Source: Ectocarpus siliculosus
Lineage: Eukaryota; Sar; Phaeophyceae; Ectocarpales; Ectocarpaceae
Assembly: GCA_000310025.1 (NCBI GenBank)
Contig: FN649731.1
Location: 3,825,368 to 3,866,538, forward strand
Length of the DNA: 41,171 nt
Reading direction: 5' to 3'
The notes under the pieces were generated by a model that made no database searches, was not told where the DNA came from, and saw nothing but the letters and a program-made list of their open reading frames with translations. The translations under genes were made by a program, and so were the position numbers. Shown in pieces: positions 11,701 to 21,241 of the stretch; the stretch's first letter is position 1, and the number at the start of each line of letters is the position of its first letter.

Positions 11701-14418
11701 CACAGGCATCAGGAACAGCAAGCAGCAACCATTGCTACCTAAACCCCAGAATACAGATGCTGCTGGCGTGCCAGATCAGGCGTTCTGCCAACTTCAGCGA
11801 CATCTGAACGCTGGAATTCACGTAGCAATAATAGTTTCCGCTGTTCCTGATGCCCCTCCTGCGATTGAAAACTTGAAACAACGATGCCAGGGAGAGTGCC
11901 AAGGGCGGAATTATCGCTTGGTCCGTAAGGAGACCTACGATCGGACGCCTACATCATCCTTCCTTCTCAAGCGACCATAGCAATATTGACAGCGCGCGAT
12001 ACGACGTCCACCACGAAAGGAACGGCCACCCAACAAAAGCGAAAAAAAAAAACAGTGTGCAACACGACGACACATCGTTGGGGGAGGGAAAACGTTGCTG
12101 TACCTAGTGTGTCCCATGTGCTCCTTGAGGGCGGTCTCTAGCTCCTCCCGACGGTCTTCAACCTCCGGAAGGTCGATCTTGTTCAGCACCACAACCTGCA
12201 ATAACAACGACAAAAAAAGCAAAACAAAAAAACAAAGCAGATATCACTGCTGTGCGCTGCCCGGAGATAATACAAGCACAGGTAAGTCAGAAACGCTACC
12301 TGCAAGGGAACAAAACAAAGTACTAATTTTCCGAGGCTCTGATGTTGTGTGAATGGGGATGTTTTTTTTTTTATTCTTGCACGAAAACCGAACTAAAAGG
12401 CGGACGAACAGAGACGAGATATTTCAGTTCATGATTAAGGAAAAACAGGTTTCACACCAAGACGCTTGGGCCATGTGGAAAAAAAAACGAAACAGAGGCT
12501 GCTGACATGTACGCAGAAGGAAGGCGAAATAAAAGAGACAGGAAGCTCAGTTGTAATGGTCCAGGATAGACAGGTTTCCACAAACACGTGAGCCATATCT
12601 ATGGAAAATCAAGGATCAAACAGAGGCTGGCATCACAAGTTCAGACACATGGCTATCGCATGAAACCAGGTATAACGGGAAAAAAACCGTACCGCTACAT
12701 ACCAAATGGAACACCCCGAGCCCAAAGCCAAAACCCCTGCCAAGATGGGTCGTCTCCAGCACCTCGGTGAAACAACAAACTAAGCATACCTCGTCAGAGT
12801 GACAAGCCCGTGCCCGAAAAGACTAGGCGACGACTGTACGCACCCAGATTCTGCTACAACCTTAACCTTTCCTGTGGTTTCACGGCCAATGCCTCAGAAA
12901 ACAGCGCCAGCTCCTGATTGATCGCTCGGAAGTCTCCCACGGGGTCCGGCGAAGCTCCGCTCACGATGTGGATGATGGCGCGACACCTGTTGCGCAACGC
13001 CATCGGTTTGTTGAAACCCCACCCAGAACGCATTAACGTGGTGATTCACAAAGAGCAAGTCGTAGGGGTTGAGAAAACGGAAATCTGGGTGGTTGGAACC
13101 CCACCCAAAACGCCTTTACGTGGTGGTTCACGAAGAGGTAGTCGGAGGGGTGGAGAAGCGGGAAGCACGTGTCCCATCCTGCAGTTTTACGGCGGTGCGA
13201 TCTCTCCTGGTGTTCGTGCGTCCAAACAACATACCGTAGAAGTCGGAGAGATGGCACCACCGTGTCAGGGTTTTGATATGTCGTACTTCTCCACAACTAT
13301 AAATAGGAGGGTGCGAACACCAACCGACACCTCTCAGGAAAGCCCTCGACGACATGTTTCCAAAACTACACAACCTTTTCGGCAGTGGTACCCCCCTGGC
13401 TGTGGAGAAAAAGCGCTAAAATAAAACGCTTACCCCTGGGTGCCCTCTCTCCGACATGTACGGTAGGGTCGAAAAGCTGTAACCCGCATCGTCCGAAGCC
13501 CGTCCGAACAAAGGAGATGACACCAACATATACAACGTGCGCTCCGTCTGTAGGGTAGAACCCCTTTGTTTACAAAAAAAAAATTATCCGGCGAAATGGC
13601 TGTCGCCTTTTCATTGGTCAGCCGGTCAGCGCGGTCGATGCTAATCCAAGAAAAACACATCGTTCCCTGGCGCATCGTGGTACACTAGAGGTACACACGC
13701 CGTGGGTGGTGGCATGCGTGCTCACGAGAGTTTGGGCAAAGAATCATGGCGAGCCCCGTGGTGCTGCAGGTTGACGGCAACGCCGCGCTCAGCAAGAGCA
13801 CGGGGAGGCCCCGGCAACACCATTGTCTAATGCCCGCGCCACACGCAACCGTTCATCCCCGCTGAATCTCACACTCGCAGCATCCCCCAATGTATGTGTT
13901 GATGCAAGCCAAGTTTCATCAACTCACCTCTCAACGTTCATATTGTGTTGATGCAACCCAAACTTCAGTCAGTCGTTCACCTCTCAACCACTCGTCCCTA
14001 CCGAATCTCACACTCGGAGCATTTCCTCTACTTCATACACGACAGATAGGGCCCGGAGATAAAAACGTCAAAATCGGGCCGAGCCTCGACTTCTTATTCT
14101 GGGCAGAAGGACCAGCCAAAGTCGACCAATTTCTTGAAACGGATGTCTTATTCCTTTGGGCTGTCGCTCCTGCTGATTCCCTTATTTTCTTATTTCTGAT
14201 GGCGAAGAAAACAACAACCAACCACCAAGCCTTCATGAGCATTAAACCGACAGCTTGGTGTGGCGAACATTGGGAGTTGTGGAAGTACAGAAGTACAGCA
14301 GCAGTGGGTAGCGCAGCCCGCGGCGTCGCTGGGGCGCGGGCGGCGTCCCGAAAAAAAACTCTCTCTGCCCCTTCAAAAAAACTACATTATTCCATGAGCT
14401 AGGCAGGGGGTGGGAGCA

Positions 14419-14462
<44 letters not shown>

Positions 14463-17400
14463 TTATCGCACGATTATGTTTGTTATTGGGACGTTTCGTA
14501 GGTTGTTGTCGAGAGCTGGGTTTCTAAGGCCTTTTTTCTTATTCTCCGTACTTGTAGAAATTTTGAGCCTTTCATTCTGAGCAGAATTTTTATTTACTAC
14601 GGGCCCCATCTGTACCGCCATCCGGGTCTTCACCTCTCACCCTTCGCATTGTGTTGATTCGGAGTGCAAGCCAAAGTTCATCCATTTGCTCACCTCTCAA
14701 CGTGCCGCAAGAACGCGCGCCCCAAGCCTACGCCCTTGTGAGCGCCCTCCAGCAACCCGGGGATGTCGGCGAGGACCATCCCCTTGCCCTTGAACCCTAA
14801 CGCCTCCGGATCGCACACTCCTGGGAGACAAGGGGTTTAGGAAAGTTGTTGTTGTTGTTGCCTTCACATTAAATACCGTTCCGACATCTTCTCTATCCCG
14901 TACTTCCATCTGTCCGTACTCGTCGAACACTTGACGCGGTCGATTACCGTGGTCACAGGCTCACTTACCCCAAAAAAGGTGCACTAAAATACAAAGTGGA
15001 CCCAAGCGAGAGTGGCATCATGAAGAAGACGACTGACTACATGCGGCATGTGATGCGTTTAAACGGAATCGCATCATCTTTCACATGCCAACAAGGAAGA
15101 CTCCTGTGGTTTTCGTGACAAAAAAGAATGAAATAAAAGGGCGGAAAAAACACGATTCGTTCGTGTGCAGTGGCTTTGGTTTGAACAAGCCTCACATCCT
15201 ACGCATACCCCTAGTTTTAGGCCAGAACATTTCTTGACACGTTGTCACAAACTAGCAACGTGTTCATGTATACTTCCAAAAAGAAAAAACTCTAAAAAAA
15301 ATGTACCAATTCTTTTTACACGAATCTAAATCTCCAACAACGTTTGAGTACCTTTGGCGTGTAAGCAATTCCGAACTCGAATGATGAGGTATGCCAGCCG
15401 CAACTGAACAGGGCCTTCTTCCGTAGCGCAACACCGTACGCTGACTCACAGACTAGAAAGAATCATTTTAAGGTAAATATGTACCAATTAGTTTAAAACA
15501 AGCCGAAGTGTTCAACAACATTGAATACTTTTGGCGTGTGAGGGATCGAACTCAGGACAACATTGAAATATGACGAGGTATGCCAGCCAGCCGCAACTGA
15601 ACAGGGTCTTCGCACCGAGGTTGGGGACGAGAGTAGTAAACGGATAGTCAGCGATCTTGGGCTTGGCGTTAGTGGAGGCCGCGAGTAGGGTGCTCTTCCC
15701 CGCGCTAGGCACGCCCACCAGGCCGACATCCGCCACCAGGCGCAGCTCGAGGGAGAGCCACCGACGCTCGCCGGCACCCGGCGGCGACGCCTTCGGCGCC
15801 TGACCGCGCGTGATCTACGTTTTCCGGGGACCGAAACGGCACAAGGAGAACACAATGGGTGGTGAGGGACGATCGACGCAGGTTTGCATGTTCACACCGC
15901 CCAAATGAGACTAGGGGGGGGGGGGGGGGGGGCGAGCGTACTCGTGTTTCGCATAGTAAAGCAGAAGAACGGGTCAACGGGTATTTGTGGTGTGCGACAC
16001 TCGACGCATGTTGTGCACGTTCACACCACCGAAATGAGACAAGAACGGGGGGGCGTCCTCATGTTCTGTATTGAAAAAGAAAGAAAAAAAAAGAAGCCAT
16101 AATGGGTGATGGTGGTGAGATGCATGGTTACATGTTCACACCGGCGAAAGGAGGTGGGCAGTGTACTCATGTAAACGCATTGACCTCGCGTCACTACAAT
16201 GCCGGGACTGGGCGATATGCCGGGTAGGGGGCGTGCTCATGTTTTTTTCATGCTACCGGTTAGACCATTGACCACGCGTCTTCGAGAGGACGGATGGAGC
16301 ATTGTTCCCACACGACCAATCACCGATGGCCAACCGTTCCTTCCTACTATTGCGGTGGAGGTGAGTGTGTATGTACTCATAGCCGCGCATGCCGTAGTCG
16401 TTAGACCATTGATGTCGCATCCCTACAAAGCCGGGACGGAGCACGCCGGGTTGTTACCAGAAGAGGCTAGCACATGACCAACCGCGAAGCGCCGTGATGT
16501 ATTCGGTGGGGGCGGGGGGGGGCGGGGGGCGGGACGGGAGACCCCGGCAAATGGACGGCTCTTCACGAAACAGACTGGTAAAAAAAAAAAAAGCACGGCG
16601 GCGCAGACAGTCAGCAGCAGTCCAGGAAACCTTAGACGATCAGGGTGGCGGCGATCGATCTCTACTCGACATGTACGCTCGGCAACCAGTCAGCCAGCGC
16701 GCGCGCCCTTTCTAACAAACGACGACCACGGAGTAGTAAATACTATTTAGCTGTGTGTTATCCAGCTACATATATCAGCTGCTATCCAGCTATATCAGCT
16801 GATATCCAGCTACAACAGCTGGTGGTATCCAACAATATCAACTGGTGGTATCCAGTTATATGAACTGGTGGTATGTATCCAGATATTTCAACTTGGTAGT
16901 ATCAACCTATATGTCAACTGGTGGTGGTATGTACCTTAGTCGCGGCGTTGCCCCTCCCCCCGAAGCCCCCCTTCGCGACCACGAGCCGCTCGCCCCCCTC
17001 CCTCAGCTCGCCCAGGACGACGCCCCCGTTATCCCTGTCCTTCACGACGGTGCCCGGAGGAACCGGGACCTGAAAAACAGAAAAGACGCACGAGCAGAGG
17101 CGAAGCGCCAGAGAGAGAGGTAGGTCGGTGAAAGCTCGAATCGGGTGCCACGGGCGGTGGAGGCAGACCCGTGGACGCAAAGCAGTAGCGCCAAGAAAGC
17201 GGAGCGCCAGCAGGCCGGTGGAGCTTGTAATCGGGTCCCAAGGGTGGGTGGGTGTATTCGCGTAAGCTAAGCGTTCAATTCAAGCCCGAGACTCGTCCAC
17301 CGGTTCGGAAAATGCTCGGCGGCATCTTCCACCTTTGGCGTTTGATTGGCCTCGGTGATCGGAGCGACCTCGGGGGACACGGCGACAGCAACGATAAACC

Positions 17401-20400
17401 CTGACCCGACGCATCATAGAAGAAACAAAGCTGAAATACATCATTTTCAGATTGTTGCGCGTATCTGTTGCGTAGGCTTGGTAAGCTTACCTCGATACTG
17501 CTACCATCTACTACCAATGTACCATTACTGCGAAAACCTGCTGGTGAAAGCTTGGTATGCTTATATACCTCGATACTGCCGCCATATTTTTGCAATGTCG
17601 TCCTAAAAAGAATGTCATTACTCTCAGAATATTGTTCACACCTGCTGGGAACAGCTTGGTGCGCTCACCTCGATTCTGCCATCATCTATTGGCATTGTTA
17701 TATAATACCAGTATTCAAAAACGAAGTACCGTTACTCTCAGATTATTGCGCACACCTGCTGGTGTAGGCTTTGTACGCGTACCTCCATACTGGTACCATC
17801 TCTTGACAATGGTACCTGAATTAAGACGTGTCTCAGAGTCTTGCATACACCTGCTGGGGTACAGTAGCTTGGTACATTTGCCTCGATACTGGCACCATCT
17901 CTTGACAATGGTACCTGAATTAAGACGTATCTCAGAGGTACTGCATACAGCAGTGGCTTGGTACGTTTACCTCGATGCTGCCGCCATCTTTGCCGTTGGT
18001 GAGGCGCTGCTGCCCCGCCGTGCCTTTCTGTGCCACGAAGCTCATCGTGCCCCTCAAGTTGACAAGGGTATTGAGGCTGCTCTCGCACACCTGTCCAACC
18101 CACACACCAGCAACGCCACACACACACAGTCGTCGGCGTGATGAGACCAAGATGGACGGCGATATCGTCCCAGCGACGGGAGGGAGAAGTCGAGCTGGAG
18201 GTAATTGAAGAATACAAACCCACCATCTGACAAAATATATACAGCAAAGAAAAGTGGGACTTGAGGTACGATTGCAGTTCCGGCACTAAAGGGTTTTCGT
18301 TAAACACTCTTGTTGCGAGTCCCACAAAAAGCAAAAAATATATATGACAAAGGGGCTCCGCGAAAATCGATGGTACCCAGCGTAAGTCCCCATGACGGGT
18401 TGCCCAGCGCACCATCTGGTGCACACCTTTGTCACTGCTGGTGCTCCTCACACAGATAGCTACGTGCCAGACCCCTGCAGGATACCTCAAGCATGTTGTG
18501 TTCTACACGCGCAGACAGTTGGGTTGGCCTGGTTTCGTTCTGAACTTGGCAGATGCCGTGCTACCAAAAGTGAAAGGGCTGCTGCTTCAAGACCGTTCCG
18601 CAGCTCTCAGATCCAAACTTCACGCTGCTAGATGCGGGCGAAGGAGTTGACGAACTCGCTCGAGACTTCGCCAATGTGGATAACATAGGCAAAGGTATCA
18701 TTGAGGGGGGGGGGGTGTACTCATAGTCGTGCATGCCGTAGTCGTTAGACCATTGACCTCCCATCCCTACAAAGCCGGGACGGAGCACGCCGGATTCTCA
18801 CCGGACCAGGCTCTTACATCACCAAGCGCGAAGTGCCGTGAGGTATTCGGCGAGTCGCATGAAGGGTGCGCTGCATCCTGCTAAGCATTGAGGGGTTGGC
18901 GAATTTGGGATCGCCATCACGAGGGTCGTTCCAGTGAAGCATTCTACGCCTATACGTCGACCAAACACGCCCGTACGTCTGCTTCCAGTTTTGTTGGAAT
19001 TCTCTGGCAAGTTCCCCCGCAATTTGACCTTCAACCCTCTAGACGCGCTCAAAAAACGATCCCGTCCAGATTATTCATGGCACCACGCTGTAGAGACATG
19101 CCTAAGGTTGCTTTAGAAGGTTGGCCACATTTGGGATCGCCACTACAGCCGGAGTTGTTGACGAATAACGGTCTGTCCCATAGAAATTCGGCGGCTGTGG
19201 GGGCTCCGCGTGATCGATACCTTGTCGTAATATGTAATAAAAAAAAACGATTTTTGCGGGGACTTGCAACACGCGTATAAAACAGGTGTGGGAAAGTGTC
19301 CTAAAGATCCATACCCCCCCTAATGTTGTACATTCTGCGGGGCACCATGCCTGTGAAAAAAAAAGGCATCTTAACCGGGGCAGTGTTACTATCCTTCATC
19401 GCGGGAAGACTGCTGTACGCGTACCGGCGCGGCATCACTCAAGCGGCAACTCCACCTCAAGTCGCGGGGATGATGGTCAGCGCTATCAGGCCAACTTTCT
19501 TCTCACCAGTGATACATCTCCACCCTTGCCTCCCGAACCTCCGTTGGGCTGCCCTCGCTGCTTCTTTGCCATGACCTTGAACGATGCCGCTCCCTCGCCG
19601 CCACTTCCACCCCTAACATACACCTGTCACACGAAACGTTCACGGCGAGGTATTTGTCGGCGGACACTCTGGAGGCGCATCGGCGGTGCTGTGTGTCGAA
19701 GTAAGGCTGTAAACAGTTGTCTTGGTTCCAATTGCTTGTACTTATTTGGCGAGGAAGGAAGGATGTTGTCTACCAGACAGGGGACAAGAAAAAAAGCATG
19801 CTACTGCTGCTGCGGTACCTCTCTCAGGCATGTGGTTGCAGGTCCGTGAGCTAAAGGCGTACTGGTGTTTTGGATATTGTGGGATTCGGACAGCAAAGTA
19901 GGCTGATACGATCCGTATGCATGGGATATTCACATGTCCGGTGGGTGTGGGTTCTTCTCCCGCTTCCACGAAATATTTCTATGCCGAAGCCAACAAGCGG
20001 CTCTGCGTGAGTGGAAGCATGTACCCGCGCACACGACAGGAGGATCGCCGCCACAAATCGACGAAAACGTTGTTGATGCAACTGCCGCTACACTGCTGTA
20101 TGCATGTATGCATAGCATGTTCCCTTCCGCACAACATGAACATACTTGGAGGAACACATGCACGCCACCTAATGCACCGCTCAGCGCCATCACGTGGTGC
20201 AACACTTATGTATGCCGACACAGAAGCAGTGCCAATACCGGGCCCGCAGCTTTCGGTGACTACAGCAGGTACTGAAGCGCTGTACATGTGTACACATGTT
20301 GCACCGCTGCCGAGAACAGGCACCAGGGCCTACCAAAGCAGCCCGAACCGTGCGTATCGGAAACTGCCCTCCACCAGGCTCGCTTGGCCGGCGCTAAAGC

Positions 20401-20843
20401 CCATCCCGTGCCCCCTCGGCCGTAGTAGCTCTCCCCCACACGGCTACTGCTGCTGCTGCTGCTGCTGCTGCTGTGCATACCTGAGCTTCGTCGTAAAACA
20501 TGAACTCGAGGTCTCGATCTCTTAGCTGTTGGGTGCCCTCCGGATTGGCCATCTCCAGCCTAGATCTCCGTCTCACTCTTTGCTGCCCTCGCCTGAAAGC
20601 TGCGACCGCTCCCGTCGAGCTTGGACGTATTCTACTGGCACGTGCGTGGATCAACGGTGCGGCTGTGTGTCGGTGCTGAGTGCTACCGCCGGCGGCGGCG
20701 TTGTGCGGGAAGAAAGCTGGGGCTACGACGAGACCTCGTGCTTGGCACAGCAACAACACCAGCGCCACCGTTGCCGACCGCCTCGGAGCTCTGGCCGACT
20801 CGTTGGAAAGAATCCCACGCCTTCGTTTACATGGAACTCCCAT
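8763..20843 (-). CDS. Obg/CgtA-family GTPase, probably plastid-targeted (ObgC type)
   Basis: Eleven exons: 20843-20481, 19623-19507, 18090-17971, 17069-16935, 15799-15616, 14820-14694, 12986-12872, 12195-12104, 11165-10999, 10037-9904, 8882-8763. Together they give 1674 nt, 557 aa, with all phases closing. Exon 1 encodes a hydrophobic signal peptide ([15 protein letters not shown]) followed by LVVAPAFF, a plastid-type leader. The Obg fold spans about 116-250: glycine-rich GGSGGEG and [12 protein letters not shown], then VPPGTVV and KGGFGGRGN. The G domain has G1 GVPSAGKST (274-282), switch TT (300-301), G3 DIPG (325-328), G4 NKID (392-395) and G5 SSG (423-425). A Glu/Gly-rich linker leads to the OCT domain (about 474-550, ending in [15 protein letters not shown] and [10 protein letters not shown]). 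Obg proteins act in large-subunit ribosome assembly and stress signalling. Intron 7 has GA instead of GT at its donor, and intron 10 uses GC. Introns 3, 4 and 5 have tandem repeats at the donor. Confidence 0.96.
8926..9070. repeat. Three-copy minisatellite in Obg intron 10
   Basis: A unit of about 60 bp beginning TCCTGGACTCTCGTCTGTGG and continuing ATTGAGATGGATT is repeated near-perfectly at about 8929 and 8984. A third, weaker copy lies at about 9036 (TCCTGCACGCTTGCTTGTGG). It sits about 45 bp from the 3' splice site of exon 11 on the intronic side, next to an AATAAATAAATAA tract. Confidence 0.8.
10058..10205. repeat. Copy of a G-tract/TACTCAT dispersed repeat family
   Basis: A 28-base G-rich run (10058-10085) is followed by TACTCTTATGTTTTGCATGCC and then a block containing ACCACGCGTC, CGAGAGGACGGAGCATTGTT and ATCACCGATGGCCAA. 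The same head and the same block recur at about 16227-16360, and the head alone near 15914, 16045, 16158, 18703 and, inverted, 38930. It lies in Obg intron 9, just upstream of exon 10. Confidence 0.75.
13012..13165. repeat. Two-copy tandem repeat in Obg intron 6
   Basis: Copy 1 starts GTTGAAACCCCACCCAGAAC (13012) and copy 2 GTTGGAACCCCACCCAAAAC (13094). Both continue with ACGTGGTG-TTCAC-AAGAG and end GGGGTTGAGAA or GGGGTGGAGAA. The unit is about 82 bp. It ends roughly 25 bp upstream, in gene orientation, of exon 7. Confidence 0.8.
13840..14705. repeat. Degenerate repeats and CAG microsatellite in Obg intron 6
   Basis: A block with TTGATGCAAGCCAAGTTTCATC followed by CACCTCTCAACG occurs at about 13901 and, in variant form, about 13951. 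A third version lies at 14655-14702, where its CACCTCTCAACG overlaps the donor end of exon 6. A block CCGAATCTCACACTCGGAGCA at 14000 is repeated as CTGAATCTCACACTCGCAGCA at 13861. A pure (CAG)n tract of 40 bp lies at 14421-14460. No coding exon is recognised here, although a 170-codon plus-strand frame (13890-14402) is open. Confidence 0.6.
15302..15620. repeat. Tandem duplication covering the exon 5 / intron 5 junction of Obg
   Basis: The block from TGTACCAATT (15480) through GGCGTGTG, GAGGTATGCCAGCC and CCGCAACTGAACAGGG to the end of exon 5 (about 15620) has a second copy at 15302-15425, deeper in the intron. In the copy the 5' splice site is lost: the junction reads CGGAAGAAGG on the minus strand where the genuine one reads CGGTGCGAAG. 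The copy is about 178 bp further into the intron. Confidence 0.85.
15860..16505. repeat. Array of diverged G-tract/TACTCAT repeats in Obg intron 4
   Basis: Successive diverged units share ATGTTCACACC-CC-AAATGAGAC, a G-run (15914-15932, 16046-16053) and TACTCATG or CCTCATG. Further copies begin near 16158, 16227 and 16372. The 16372-16500 copy (TACTCATAGCCGCGCATGCC ... CCCTACAAAGCCGGGACGG) is closely related to 18703-18895 and to the inverted copy at 38740-38930. This fills the exon-distal part of intron 4. No open frame here is believable. Confidence 0.7.
16741..16934. repeat. Short-unit minisatellite abutting the Obg exon 4 donor
   Basis: About nine degenerate units of 16-22 bp, built on TATCCAGCTATATCAGCTGG and GGTATCCAACAATATCAACT, run from 16741 up to the 5' splice site of exon 4. 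On the minus strand the genuine donor reads AAG|GTACATACCACCACCAG. A unit inside the array near 16865-16885 reads GATACATACCACCAG, so the array appears to have been built partly from donor sequence. Confidence 0.75.
17491..17990. repeat. Six-copy tandem repeat of the Obg exon 3 end plus 5' splice site
   Basis: On the minus strand the genuine exon 3 ends GATGGCGGCAGCATCGAG, then GTAAACGTACCAAGC. Copies of this junction occur with exon-side ends at about 17882, 17783, 17669, 17569 and 17491, each reading like GATGGTACCAGTATCGAG. The bases that follow are GCAAATGTACC, GTACGCGTAC, GTGAGCGCACC, GTATATAAGC and GTAAGCTTACC respectively. Spacing is about 80-115 bp. Four of the five extra copies keep a GT and one has GC. 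The intervening sequence (ACACCTGCTGG, CTCAGAGTATTG-like) is also repeated. Confidence 0.92.
18703..18895 (+). repeat. Full-length copy of the G-tract/TACTCAT dispersed repeat (Obg intron 2)
   Basis: A G-run (18703-18715) is followed by TGTACTCATAGTCGTGCATG, TAGACCATTGACCT, CCCTACAAAGCCGGGACGGA, GCACGCCGG, CACCGGACCAGGCTCTTACA and GTGAGGTATTCGGCGAGTCG. The end is near GCATCCTGCTAAGCATT. The inverted sequence at 38740-38930 matches over its whole length, and 16372-16500 matches over the middle. About 190 bp, non-coding. Confidence 0.85.
20447..20473. repeat. CTG/CAG triplet repeat beside the Obg exon 1 donor
   Basis: Nine CTG triplets. On the coding (minus) strand they read (CAG)n starting about 7 bases after the exon 1 donor GTATGC. 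Non-coding, but positioned where length changes would affect the first bases of intron 1. Confidence 0.9.
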
Positions 20844-21241
20844 CTTGACCTGGACCCACGCCTCGTGTGACCTGCTGGGTTACTTCAGCGAGTGTGAGAG
20901 TGGTGTCTTGCAAATGTCTTGCACATAGGTGCCCTGTGGAAGGGAAGAAACGGGGTATGTTGCATATCAGGGTGCGGGGCCCCCAACCGGTCGAAAAAAC
21001 TGGGAAAAAGTGTGTCTTGAAGCTTTTGCTGTATCGCACAGCTTCTGCGAGAGAGAAGAAGGACTGCTTGAAACGCGGCAGCTGCCGAACTACGTAGTCA
21101 AGGTGCACCCTGACTACCTTTAGGTTTTCTCGGTAGCTGGGAAGGTACGGGGGGCCGCCACTTTCGTCAAGAGGGACAGCACGCCCGCACGTCGTATTCT
21201 CCGCGATCTCTCGAGAACACGACACGACCACTTGAATCATC
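20844..21241. promoter_or_regulatory. Shared divergent promoter interval of Obg (minus) and Rpn13 (plus)
   Basis: 398 bp separate the two opposed start codons, so both 5' UTRs and both promoters must lie here unless a non-coding first exon exists elsewhere. No TATA box is evident. An ACACGACACGACCACTTGAA leader precedes the Rpn13 start codon. Short direct repeats GTCTTGCAAATGTCTTGCAC occur near 20909. Confidence 0.65.

Noticed and set aside
13890-14402. 170-codon plus-strand frame in Obg intron 6
   Set aside because: It overlaps degenerate tandem repeats, has no recognisable domain and is antisense to a well-supported gene.
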